NCBI GenBank assembly: GCA_964407325.1
Contig: CAYOVA010000007.1
Span: forward strand, 1 to 54,710
Source of the DNA: JAOAFZ01 sp964407325
GTDB taxonomy: Bacteria; Patescibacteriota; Microgenomatia; UBA1406; GWC2-37-13
DNA length: 54,710 nt
Direction: 5' to 3'
The notes under the pieces are model-generated. The model was not told the origin of the DNA, searched no databases, and saw nothing but the letters and a program-made list of their open reading frames with translations. The position numbers and the translations under genes are program-made. Shown here in pieces: positions 7,440 to 15,856 of the stretch; the stretch's first letter is position 1, and the number at the start of each line of letters is the position of its first letter.

Positions 7440-9098
7440 ATGTGGCAGGGTAAAGCACTTCTCTATTTCTTTTTGCTCGTCTTATTCGCGGTTTTCGTGA
7501 AGCTATTCTACATCCAGGTTATTGAAGCTGGTGTTTTTGCTACTGACCACTTACAAACGCGAAAAATTATGCCAGAACGCGGTAAAGTCTACGATCGCAA
7601 TGGACTTCCTTTAGCTGTAAATCAAACGAAGTATACTCTCTACGTTGAGCCGAAGCTGGTAAAAGCTTCAAAGTCAGATTTAGTAGAAGAACTGGATGAA
7701 GTTTTGAAGCTGGGAGAAGCTACTCTAGAAGCAAAGATTGATATGTCAAAAGTGTGGCTTGCTGTAGCTCGGGGACTTGACCAGGATAAGCGTGATGCTA
7801 TTTTAAAAAAGAAGCTGGCGGGTGTGGGTTTTGAAAACGAGCCAAAACGGTTTTATCCGGAATCTTCGTTATCAGCGCACCTTTTGGGTTTTGTTGGAAA
7901 AGATGAAGAGGGTGAAGATACCGGATACTTTGGCATCGAAGGATTCTATGAAAAGGAATTAATCGGTTTACCGGGCTATCTGAAAACAGAACGCGATGTC
8001 CTTGATAAGCCAATCTTTGTTGGTCATCAGGAACGAGTAGAACCGGAGAATGGTCGTGATCTGGTACTAACGATCGACAAAAGTGTTCAAAACATTGTAA
8101 AAACGAAATTAAAGGATGCTGTTGATAAGTTTGGTGCCGCATCGGCCTGTGCAACGGTAGCCGACCCCTACACAATGGAAATCTTGGCACAGGTGTGCCT
8201 TCCAGACTTCGACCCTGATAAATTCTATGAAGCCAGTCCCGAATCATATATAAACACGACCTTATCTTCAACCTACGAGCCGGGATCTACGTTTAAACCA
8301 CTTATAATGGCAGCTGCAATTGAAGAAAAAGCAGTAAAGCCGCTGGATTCGATGAATGAAAGCGGCAAGCTAGAAATTGGCGGTTTCCAGATTAAAAACT
8401 GGAATGACAAATATGCCGGAAAGATCTCCATGACAAACATTCTTGAGAAGTCATCTAACATCGGTATGGTATACGTGGGGCGTAAGCTGGGAGAGGATAA
8501 ATTGTATAACTATCTTGACAGATACGGGTTCGGCCGTCCTACAGGAATAGATTTGCAAGGTGAAGCGGGGGGAATTTTACGCCCGCAAGAGGACTGGTAT
8601 GAAATTAACTATGCAACAGCCAGTTTCGGTCAGGGTATTGCTGTTACCCAGATTCAACTAGTGCGCGCATTTGCCAGTCTTGTAAATGGAGGTTATTTGA
8701 TGCGTCCATATGTGGTTAAGGAAATTCACCAAGGTGATAAGATCCGCACAAAAGAACCGAAAGTTGAAGATCGTATTTTAAGCGAGCGAACTTCCGAGGT
8801 AATGAAGAAGATGCTTCAATCAGCAGTTGCCAATGCAGAAGCCAAATTTATTATTCCACCTGAATACAAGATCGGAGGGAAGACTGGAACAGCCCAAATC
8901 GCCCTCGAAGGAAGCTATGATGCGAAGAAAACGATTGCTTCATTTATTGGATTTGCACCAGTAGAAAAGCCCCGATTTATTGCCCTAGTAGTGGTAAGGG
9001 AACCAAAAACATCTCAGTGGGGATCGGAAACGGCAGCGCCGGTATTTTTCGAAATCGCGAAGGAATTATTCGTGTACTATAATATAGTGCCTGAATAA
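7440..9098 (+). CDS. ftsI: Class B penicillin-binding protein (FtsI/PBP2 family)
   Basis: Septal peptidoglycan DD-transpeptidase that crosslinks stem peptides outside the membrane; 552 residues with one N-terminal transmembrane anchor (about 5-25). The non-catalytic pedestal begins KIMPERGKVYDRNGLPLAVN, a class B signature. The transpeptidase motifs are all present: STFK with the nucleophile near S283, SSN near residue 338, and KTGT near residue 481 (YKIGGKTGTAQIA). No PASTA domains follow. It lies 4 bp after the ftsL-like gene and works as a pair with the SEDS protein FtsW encoded at 19454. It should be a beta-lactam target. Confidence 0.95.
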   Translation: MWQGKALLYFFLLVLFAVFVKLFYIQVIEAGVFATDHLQTRKIMPERGKVYDRNGLPLAVNQTKYTLYVEPKLVKASKSDLVEELDEVLKLGEATLEAKIDMSKVWLAVARGLDQDKRDAILKKKLAGVGFENEPKRFYPESSLSAHLLGFVGKDEEGEDTGYFGIEGFYEKELIGLPGYLKTERDVLDKPIFVGHQERVEPENGRDLVLTIDKSVQNIVKTKLKDAVDKFGAASACATVADPYTMEILAQVCLPDFDPDKFYEASPESYINTTLSSTYEPGSTFKPLIMAAAIEEKAVKPLDSMNESGKLEIGGFQIKNWNDKYAGKISMTNILEKSSNIGMVYVGRKLGEDKLYNYLDRYGFGRPTGIDLQGEAGGILRPQEDWYEINYATASFGQGIAVTQIQLVRAFASLVNGGYLMRPYVVKEIHQGDKIRTKEPKVEDRILSERTSEVMKKMLQSAVANAEAKFIIPPEYKIGGKTGTAQIALEGSYDAKKTIASFIGFAPVEKPRFIALVVVREPKTSQWGSETAAPVFFEIAKELFVYYNIVPE

Positions 9099-9119
9099 CA
9101 CACCATCAGCCTACAACAT

Positions 9120-10346
9120 ATGCGAACAATCAAAAATATTTATCACCTTTTGGTCGCAGTTCTTGCAAATTTGTACTATGGCTTTCCCAGTAAAAAAATA
9201 AAGGTAATCGGCGTTACGGGAACCGATGGTAAAACAACGACAACGTCGCTTATCTATCACATCCTCACACAATCCGGAAAAAAAGCTTCAATGGTTTCAA
9301 CTGTCTATGCAAAGGTAGGAGCTAAAGAATATGACACAGGGTTTCATGTGAGCACCCCGCACAGCTTTACAGTACAGCGTTTCCTCAAGGAAAGCGTAGA
9401 AAACGGTGACGAGTATTTTATTTTGGAAACGACTTCTCATGGACTTGACCAAAACAGAATCTGGGGAGTGGAATTTTTGGTGGGAGTACTTACCAACATT
9501 ACGCACGAACATCTTGACTATCACAAAACATATGAAAACTACGTAAAAGCAAAGGCGAAACTGCTTCAGATGGCAAAAACGCGCATTATTAACAGGGATG
9601 ATATGTCGTTCAAAAAACTTGTCCAGTATATGAATGGTAATATCGTCTCGTATGGATTGCGTAATGGAGATGTCAAGTTCGATATTTCAAAAAAAATCGG
9701 GATTCCCTTGCCGGAATTTAACAAATACAATTTCCTGGCAGCATATGCAGCATGCCAAACGTTGGGATTATCGGATGAGGAGATTTATTCAGCAATGAAA
9801 TCGTTTAAGATGCCGCCAGGCCGCATGGAAATAATTCAAAATGAACCTTTCACGGTGATAGTCGACTTTGCGCACACACCCCATTCAACAAAAGTAGCTT
9901 TGGAAGCAGTTCATGAAAGTTATTTAAAGGGAGATGGGCGACTCATCCATGTGTTTGGCTGTGCAGCAAAGCGTGATGAAGCCAAACGCCCGATGATGGG
10001 TCGCGAAAGTGGAAAGCGTTCCGATTTTGTTATTATTACAGAAGAAGATTATCGCGACGAAGATCCTGATAAGATCGCACACGAGGTAGCAAAAGGTCTT
10101 GAGGAGTGTGAGTTTACCGAAGTCGATGCAGACAATTTTGGAAGAAAACGACGGACATATGCTATCATACACGACAGAAAAGAAGCAATAGAAAAGGCAA
10201 TCTCAGTAGCTCAACCAGGAGATGTTATTATTACAACTGGCAAAGGTCATGAAAAAAGCCTTGCCCGTGGCAAAACAGAACACCACTGGGACGAACAGCA
10301 GTCAGTTCGAGACGCATTAGAAAAATACAAAAGAAATTATGGATAA
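9120..10346 (+). CDS. murE: Mur ligase, MurE-like (UDP-MurNAc-tripeptide synthetase), N-terminally short
   Basis: ATP-dependent Mur ligase predicted to add the third amino acid of the stem peptide. The 408-residue protein shows P-loop VTGTDGKTTTTSLIYHIL (from about 33), the TTSHGLDQNR motif, THEHLDYHKTYENY, and the C-terminal KGHEKSLARGKTEHHWDEQQ typical of MurE. Two oddities: the N-terminal UDP-MurNAc-binding domain of about 90 residues is nearly missing (the ATPase domain starts by residue 28), and the DNPR selectivity motif reads EDYR (ITEEDYRDEDP). The added amino acid (meso-DAP, Lys or Orn) therefore cannot be read from the motif. It overlaps pgeF by 8 bp. Confidence 0.85.
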   Translation: MRTIKNIYHLLVAVLANLYYGFPSKKIKVIGVTGTDGKTTTTSLIYHILTQSGKKASMVSTVYAKVGAKEYDTGFHVSTPHSFTVQRFLKESVENGDEYFILETTSHGLDQNRIWGVEFLVGVLTNITHEHLDYHKTYENYVKAKAKLLQMAKTRIINRDDMSFKKLVQYMNGNIVSYGLRNGDVKFDISKKIGIPLPEFNKYNFLAAYAACQTLGLSDEEIYSAMKSFKMPPGRMEIIQNEPFTVIVDFAHTPHSTKVALEAVHESYLKGDGRLIHVFGCAAKRDEAKRPMMGRESGKRSDFVIITEEDYRDEDPDKIAHEVAKGLEECEFTEVDADNFGRKRRTYAIIHDRKEAIEKAISVAQPGDVIITTGKGHEKSLARGKTEHHWDEQQSVRDALEKYKRNYG

Positions 10347-11076
10347 CATACCGGATTTTTCACAATTTACGCAGGAAAAACCGTTGCAGTACAACGAAAA
10401 CGGCTTTATCTGGGGTTTTACTACTAAAGAGCTTGGAGATGGGCGTGATGAAGCAACAATGCAGAAGCTTCTAGAACAACTGAAATTAAAACCGAAAACA
10501 GTTGTTCGCATGAATCAGGTTCATGGAACTGCTATTCAAGTGGTTGAAGAAAGTAAAGAAGAATCAGTTATCCTTGCAGAAGTAGACGGTGCAATCACAA
10601 AAACACCAGGAATCTTCTTAACGGCTCTTGCCGCAGATTGCGTTCCCATCGTATTTATTGACACCAAAAACAAAATAATAGGAGTGTCTCATCAAGGATG
10701 GAAAGGATCATTGGCTCGTATGTCAATAAAGATGATCGACGCAATGGTCGAAGCAGGTGCTGAAAAACAATGCATTGTTGTTTACGTAGGTTCTTCCATC
10801 GGAATGTGTTGTTACAACGTGGAAAAAGACAGGTATCTCCAATTTAAGCAGGAATTTTACACGTACCTTCATTTATTTACCAAAGTCGACGGAGACAACT
10901 TTTTCCTAAATCTAGCTGAACTCAATGTCCAGCAACTACTCGAAGCAGGATTACCATGGGCAAATGTTAATAACCTTTCCCAGTGCACGTCCTGCACAAA
11001 AGAAAAATACTACTCGTATCGCAGAGACAGCAAAGAAAACTTCGGTGAAATGATTGCATACGTAATAATCAAATAA
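10339..11076 (+). CDS. pgeF: Peptidoglycan editing factor PgeF (YfiH / laccase-domain family)
   Basis: Zinc-dependent hydrolase of the old 'multicopper polyphenol oxidase' (DUF152) family. E. coli YfiH is known to cleave UDP-MurNAc-L-Ser, correcting MurC errors. The 245-residue protein has the expected metal ligands in MNQVHGTAIQ, ALAADCVPIVFID and GVSHQGWKGSLA, and a C-terminal CTSCTKEKYYSYRRD segment. Its place between murE and the murC-like gene strongly supports a role in precursor editing rather than phenol oxidation. It overlaps murE by 8 bp. Confidence 0.9.
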   Translation: MDNIPDFSQFTQEKPLQYNENGFIWGFTTKELGDGRDEATMQKLLEQLKLKPKTVVRMNQVHGTAIQVVEESKEESVILAEVDGAITKTPGIFLTALAADCVPIVFIDTKNKIIGVSHQGWKGSLARMSIKMIDAMVEAGAEKQCIVVYVGSSIGMCCYNVEKDRYLQFKQEFYTYLHLFTKVDGDNFFLNLAELNVQQLLEAGLPWANVNNLSQCTSCTKEKYYSYRRDSKENFGEMIAYVIIK

Positions 11077-11123
11077 GTGTCCTCCCTTACATAAGACTAG
11101 CCTGAAAATGGTACAATATAGCT

Positions 11124-12194
11124 ATGAAATACTTTCTTTTGGGTATTAAAGGAGCCGGTATGGCTAACATTGCTGCTTTACTAAAACAGCTCGGGCATAC
11201 TGTGGGTGGTGCTGATGTAACTGAAGTATTCCCAACTGATAGTGTGTTGGTGAACAATACAATTTCATGGGAGCCTATTGGCAAAGCTCAAATCACTGAT
11301 GATGTAGACGTACTAGTGTATTCTGCTGCTCACGGCGGGAAAGAACACCCTCTGGCAAAGGAAGCAGAGAAAAAAGGGATACAAGTGCAGCATCAAGCAG
11401 AGCTGTTAGGTGAATTACTCAGCGAATTCAGCATTTCCCTTGCTATTGCAGGTTGTCATGGGAAGACAACGACCAGCTCGTTACTTACGTATGCCCTGTT
11501 ACAGCTTGGCAGAGATCCAAGTTATATGGTAGGAACTCCAAGTTTCAATGAATACCTAGGAAGTCATTTAGGTGGCAATGAGTATTTTGTTGTCGAAGCA
11601 GATGAGTATGCAATGAATCCACCTGCTGATAAAACTCCCAAGTTTCATCTTTTAAAGCCAACCAACGCTATCATAACTAATATCGATTTCGACCATCCTG
11701 ATGTATTTGTTGATATTGAAGATACAAAAAATGCCTTTGAGCTGTTTATGAACAATGTTTCAAGCACAAACGATGCAGAATCATTGATATTGTGTGCCGA
11801 TAACGAGCCTCTTATGGAAGTCGCCCAACGTATAGAAGGAAAATCTATTGCAACCTACGGTTTGCATGAAGAAGCAGAATATCGGGTAAAAAATATTCAT
11901 TTCGACAAAAGTGAAACGTCATTTTCTCTCTTTTTTCAGGATGAACATCTNNNNNNNNNNNNNNNNNNNNNNNNNNNNNNNNNNNNNNNNNNNNNNNNNN
12001 NNNNNNNNNNNNNNNNNNNNNNNNNNNNNNNNNNNNNNNNNNNNNNNNNNAGTGTTTTTGCACCTCAAACTGATGAGGAAGCGGTCCAGATTCTCAAGGA
12101 TAGCATTACTGGGAATGATATTGTGCTAATGGCAGGAGCAGGAGACGTATATAAGCTACAACCTGCCATATTATCAATGTTACAAAGCAGATAA
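11124..12194 (+). CDS. murC: MurC/Mpl-type Mur ligase, interrupted by a 100-N gap
   Basis: UDP-N-acetylmuramate ligase. Seen before the gap: Rossmann start FLLGIKGAGMANIAALL, P-loop AGCHGKTTTSSLL (about 109-121), VVEADEYAMNPPAD, and NIDFDHPDVFVDIEDT. After the gap is a C-terminal tail with VLMAGAGDVYKL. EADEY and FDHPDVF are wordings of Mpl, the muropeptide-recycling ligase, whereas MurC typically has EADESD and DHMD. Context (no other murC in the window, pgeF upstream, murB downstream) favours the MurC job. From MurC/Mpl length about 140-150 residues should lie between the flanks, so 100 N is a placeholder and reads through by chance. TACAAT at 11112-11117 lies 6 bp before the ATG, a leaderless start. 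Confidence 0.85.
   Translation: MKYFLLGIKGAGMANIAALLKQLGHTVGGADVTEVFPTDSVLVNNTISWEPIGKAQITDDVDVLVYSAAHGGKEHPLAKEAEKKGIQVQHQAELLGELLSEFSISLAIAGCHGKTTTSSLLTYALLQLGRDPSYMVGTPSFNEYLGSHLGGNEYFVVEADEYAMNPPADKTPKFHLLKPTNAIITNIDFDHPDVFVDIEDTKNAFELFMNNVSSTNDAESLILCADNEPLMEVAQRIEGKSIATYGLHEEAEYRVKNIHFDKSETSFSLFFQDEHXXXXXXXXXXXXXXXXXXXXXXXXXXXXXXXXXXSVFAPQTDEEAVQILKDSITGNDIVLMAGAGDVYKLQPAILSMLQSR
11951..12050. other. Scaffold gap (100 N) inside the murC-like gene
   Basis: Exactly 100 N, a usual default for a gap of unknown size. Compared with normal Mur ligase length, the missing piece is probably about 400 bp and holds the end of the ATPase domain and most of the C-terminal domain. Confidence 0.95.
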
Positions 12195-12196
12195 GT

Positions 12197-13150
12197 ATGT
12201 CATTAACATTAAAGAACATTACTGCCATTGAAACAATTGTCGGGGAAAACAGAGTACAAAAAGATAAAAACATTTCTCCCTATCTCACCATGCGAACTCA
12301 GGTGGATGCAGCTTTTTACCTTGAAGTAGAAACACGGGAGGAATGGATTCAGTTGTTTCCCCTTCTCAAGAAAAATGAGTTCCCCTATTTTGTCCTTGGT
12401 GGAGGCTCAAACATTGCCATTCTTTCGGAAAGGATAAACGGACTGGTGTTACGGAATATGTACCAGAAAAAGGAAATTGTAAATGAAGCCTCAGATTATG
12501 CTGATTTACGTGTTTCTTCCGGGTATGTGGTTACACGACTGGCAAAAGAGACGGCCGATATGGGGTTATCGGGATTTGAGTATCACTTTGGATTACCTGG
12601 AACCCTTGGAGGAGGCATTTACATGAATTCCAAGTGGACACGACCTGATTCGTACTTGGGAGATAACCTGATATCGGCAGTACTTATAGATAACGAGGGG
12701 AAAACAAAAGAGGTTGATCAGGATTACTTTAATTTTTCGTATGGGTATAGCATTTTACAACAAACAAAGGAATTTTTTCTGGAGGGTACCTTTCATATGC
12801 AAAAAATGGATCCCGAGGAGCTAAACAAACGTGCAAAGGAGGCGTTGGAACACCGGCACAAAACACAACCTAAAGGAAAACCCACAACCGGCTGCTTTTT
12901 TAAGAATATAACTGAAGAAGTGCAAAAAGAACACAACCTGCCAACCAAATCGGTCGGTTATTTAATTGATAAAGCCGGTATGAAGGGACTGAGTGTTGGT
13001 GAATACTACATTTCTGACCTACATGCAAACTTTATTATGAACAGAGGGAATGGAAATCCGCAAGATTTACGTACATTGATAGACCAAGTAAAAGCGAAAG
13101 TTAAAGAAGTATACGGAATAGATCTTATTGAAGAGGTTATAATTATGTAA
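12197..13150 (+). CDS. murB: UDP-N-acetylenolpyruvoylglucosamine reductase MurB
   Basis: FAD enzyme that reduces UDP-GlcNAc-enolpyruvate to UDP-MurNAc with NADPH. The 317-residue protein has the FAD-binding segment FPYFVLGGGSNIAIL, then GLSGFEYHFGLPGTLGGGIY, and PTTGCFFKN, in which the cysteine takes the place of the usual serine/cysteine proton donor. The C-terminal LIDKAGMKGLSVGEYYIS follows the family. It starts 2 bp after the murC-like stop and ends 4 bp before murA, so the three appear cotranscribed. Confidence 0.95.
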   Translation: MSLTLKNITAIETIVGENRVQKDKNISPYLTMRTQVDAAFYLEVETREEWIQLFPLLKKNEFPYFVLGGGSNIAILSERINGLVLRNMYQKKEIVNEASDYADLRVSSGYVVTRLAKETADMGLSGFEYHFGLPGTLGGGIYMNSKWTRPDSYLGDNLISAVLIDNEGKTKEVDQDYFNFSYGYSILQQTKEFFLEGTFHMQKMDPEELNKRAKEALEHRHKTQPKGKPTTGCFFKNITEEVQKEHNLPTKSVGYLIDKAGMKGLSVGEYYISDLHANFIMNRGNGNPQDLRTLIDQVKAKVKEVYGIDLIEEVIIM

Positions 13151-13154
13151 CACT

Positions 13155-14480
13155 ATGGAAGATGCATTTGTAATAAATGGCGGAAAGCCTTTACACGGAG
13201 AGGTTTCACTTTCTGGGGCAAAAAACATTGCCCTGAAAGTTCTTATAGCCTCGCTTCTGTTTGAAACACCGGTAACATTACAGAATATTCCGCGTATACG
13301 TGATGTGTATGAGCTGTTGAATCTTATAAACGCCTTGGGTGCGAAAGCAGCCTTTATTGACAACAACACTGTTTACATTGAACGAAACGGAATAAAAGAA
13401 AAAACACTCGATTTGCTGTTTGCATCAAAGATCCGCGTATCATTTATGTTTTTTGCTCCGCTTCTTCATATTTTTAAAGATTGCTTTATTCCGAATCCTG
13501 GTGGTTGCCGTCTTGGTGCGCGCTCTATTGATAGGAGTATCGAAGGTCTTAAGGCACTTGGAGTGGAGGTTGACTATGCATCTGATACTGGATATTTTCA
13601 TGCTTCACTACCTAGTACACCCGGAGGAAAATACCCCTTTACCAAGCCTTCACATACCGGAACAGAACTGCTTATAATGCTTGCTGTTCTTTCCGACAAG
13701 CAGTCAATTCTGGAAAATGTTGCCCTCGAGCCGGAAATCGACGATTTAATCGAATTCTTAAATAAAGCTGGAGCAAAAATTCGCCGTGAAGGTACATCAA
13801 TAATTATCGATGGCGTTTCGGCATTGAGACAAACTGAGCCCTTCGCTATTTCAACCGATCGTAATGAAGCCGTTACTTTTGCTGCATTGGCGATTGCTAC
13901 AAAAGGATCTGTTACCGTTATCAATGTAAAACCAGATGAATTAGGAGCATTCCACTCGTTGCTCGATGAAATGGGTGGAAAGTACGAGGTTATCTCTGAA
14001 CATTCAGTTCGTTACTGGTATGAAGGTCCGCTTAAGGCAGTTACCATCGAAACGGCTCCTCATCCTGGTTTCATGACTGACTGGCAGCCACCCATGGCAG
14101 TCTTATTAACGCAAGCTGAAGGTAAGTCGGTTATTCACGAAAGAATGTTTGAAAATCGTTTCAGCTATGTCCAGGAATTGCACAAAATCGGGGCGGCTAT
14201 CGAGTATATTCAACCGCCTATCGATAATCCCAAAGAGTACTATGAATTTAACTACGAACAAGGCAAAGAGTATCAGCAGGTAATTGAGATACATGGTCCG
14301 CAGCCTTTGCATAATGGCGTACTGAATATTGCAGACCTGCGTGCTGGTGCAACACTGGCAATTGGAGCGTTAATAGCACCGGGGAAATCGGTGGTTAATG
14401 GTGCTTCCCATTTAGAACGTGGATACGAGGATTTTGTTGGCAAAGTGAGGGGTTTAGGCGGAGATATCGCGAAAGTGTGA
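13155..14480 (+). CDS. murA: UDP-N-acetylglucosamine 1-carboxyvinyltransferase MurA
   Basis: First committed step of peptidoglycan synthesis: transfers enolpyruvate from PEP to UDP-GlcNAc. The 441-residue EPSP-synthase-fold protein has LSGAKNIALKVLIASLL with the conserved Lys-Asn pair (K23, N24) and the active-site loop NPGGCRLGARSIDRSIEGLK. Its cysteine (C118) is the residue alkylated by fosfomycin in other bacteria, so this enzyme is predicted to be of the sensitive type. Also seen: HPGFMTDWQPPMAVLLTQAE and the C-terminal LRAGATLAIGALIAPGKS. Confidence 0.96.
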   Translation: MEDAFVINGGKPLHGEVSLSGAKNIALKVLIASLLFETPVTLQNIPRIRDVYELLNLINALGAKAAFIDNNTVYIERNGIKEKTLDLLFASKIRVSFMFFAPLLHIFKDCFIPNPGGCRLGARSIDRSIEGLKALGVEVDYASDTGYFHASLPSTPGGKYPFTKPSHTGTELLIMLAVLSDKQSILENVALEPEIDDLIEFLNKAGAKIRREGTSIIIDGVSALRQTEPFAISTDRNEAVTFAALAIATKGSVTVINVKPDELGAFHSLLDEMGGKYEVISEHSVRYWYEGPLKAVTIETAPHPGFMTDWQPPMAVLLTQAEGKSVIHERMFENRFSYVQELHKIGAAIEYIQPPIDNPKEYYEFNYEQGKEYQQVIEIHGPQPLHNGVLNIADLRAGATLAIGALIAPGKSVVNGASHLERGYEDFVGKVRGLGGDIAKV

Positions 14481-14501
14481 TAAAATAGAGCAACGTTTTT
14501 T

Positions 14502-15473
14502 ATGAAAAAAGTTACTGTAATTGGAGGCGGCACAGGTACATTTGTGGTGCTTTCCGGCTTAAAAAAAGAACCTGTTGATCTAGGGGTAATAGTAACTATG
14601 ATGGACTCTGGCGGCTCCACCGGACGGTTACGTGATCAGCTTGGTGTCCTTCCACCGGGAGATTTGCGGCAGTGTTTAGTAGCCTTATCAGAAGCTCCGG
14701 AATTATGGCGTAAACTGTTTTTGTATCGCTTTGAACAGGGGGATTTGAAAGGACATAATTTTGGTAATATTTTCCTTTCAGCGTTGGAAAAAGTCTCGGA
14801 AAACTACGATGAAGTGCTGGAGAATGCTGAATTTGTATTAAAAACAAAAGGAGATGTACTGCCAGTAACGTACGATAAAGCACACTTGTGTGTTGAATAT
14901 GAAAGCGGCACTGTCATATGCGGTGAGGGAAATATTGACGAAGATAATCAGGAAACTACCCGCATAAAAAAAGCCTACTTGGAACCACAGGCAGTAGCAA
15001 ACCAAATGGCGTTAAAACGAATACAGGAATCAGATTATGTCATTATTGGGCCAGGAGATTTATATACCAGCATTATTCCTGTGTTACTTGTTAAAGGCGT
15101 AAAAGACGCACTGGAACAGTGCCCTTCCAAAATAATCTACAACATGAATTTGATGACAAAAATGGGCCAGACTTCTCATTACAAAGCATCTGATCATATA
15201 AAGGATCTTACACGGTATCTGGGTAAGCAACCTGATTATGTCATTACCAATACCGGTTCAATTCCCGAGGCCGTTCAGGAATGGTACAATAAACATAACG
15301 AGCAGCTGGTGGAAAACGATTTGAATTCGGAAAATTATACGGGGCATATTGTTGAAGCAGATTTAATTGACCGATCGGATTTTAAAAAAAATGACGCTGA
15401 CATTCTAAGCAGAAGTATTTTGCGTCACGACAGTACATTGCTTGCACAAACGTTAAGTACAATAGTAGTATGA
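14502..15473 (+). CDS. yvcK: YvcK/GlmR family (CofD-like) cell wall metabolism factor
   Basis: A 323-residue member of the CofD-like family. In Bacillus and Mycobacterium the homologue (YvcK/GlmR/CuvA) binds UDP-GlcNAc and directs carbon into peptidoglycan precursors. Seen: the nucleotide-binding start VIGGGTGTFVVLSGLKK, the family motif TMMDSGGSTGRLRDQLGVLP, LKGHNFGNIFLSALE, YVIIGPGDLYTSIIPVLLV and NLMTKMGQTSHYKASDHI. Its position after murA agrees with a role at the UDP-GlcNAc branch point. TAAAAT at 14481-14486 may be a -10 box. It overlaps dgkA by 4 bp (ATGA). Confidence 0.92.
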   Translation: MKKVTVIGGGTGTFVVLSGLKKEPVDLGVIVTMMDSGGSTGRLRDQLGVLPPGDLRQCLVALSEAPELWRKLFLYRFEQGDLKGHNFGNIFLSALEKVSENYDEVLENAEFVLKTKGDVLPVTYDKAHLCVEYESGTVICGEGNIDEDNQETTRIKKAYLEPQAVANQMALKRIQESDYVIIGPGDLYTSIIPVLLVKGVKDALEQCPSKIIYNMNLMTKMGQTSHYKASDHIKDLTRYLGKQPDYVITNTGSIPEAVQEWYNKHNEQLVENDLNSENYTGHIVEADLIDRSDFKKNDADILSRSILRHDSTLLAQTLSTIVV

Positions 15474-15844
15474 TCCACGATCACATAAAACATAGACTTC
15501 ACAGACACACCATTTCTTTTAAGTATGCTTTTGAGGGTATATTTTGGGCTCTTAAAACTCAGCCTAATTACCAGGTTCACCTAACATTAGCTTTACTTGC
15601 TTTAGGTGGAGGATATTATTATCAAATCACGTATACCGAGTTTCTTGTTTTGCTCATCCTTATTTTTGTAGGGTTGGCAATTGAAACCTTGAATACGTCA
15701 ATTGAAAAACTATCGGATGCAGTTGATATGAATTTTAATGAACACATAAAAACGGCAAAGGATTTAGGGGCAGGTGCCATGCTTTTTTTCGCTATCGGAG
15801 CATTTATTATTGCAGGGATAATATTTCTGCCGAGGATTTTTTAA
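15470..15844 (+). CDS. dgkA: Diacylglycerol / undecaprenol kinase family membrane protein
   Basis: Small integral membrane kinase (124 residues, three transmembrane helices). In Gram-positives the family phosphorylates undecaprenol to the lipid carrier used for lipid II; in proteobacteria it acts on diacylglycerol. The signature is IETLNTSIEKLSDAVD (about 66-81) with the conserved glutamates, followed by HIKTAKDLGAGAMLF. The setting, between yvcK and mraY, favours undecaprenol kinase. It overlaps yvcK by 4 bp. Confidence 0.9.
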   Translation: MIHDHIKHRLHRHTISFKYAFEGIFWALKTQPNYQVHLTLALLALGGGYYYQITYTEFLVLLILIFVGLAIETLNTSIEKLSDAVDMNFNEHIKTAKDLGAGAMLFFAIGAFIIAGIIFLPRIF

Positions 15845-15856
15845 GGTACTATTCCT

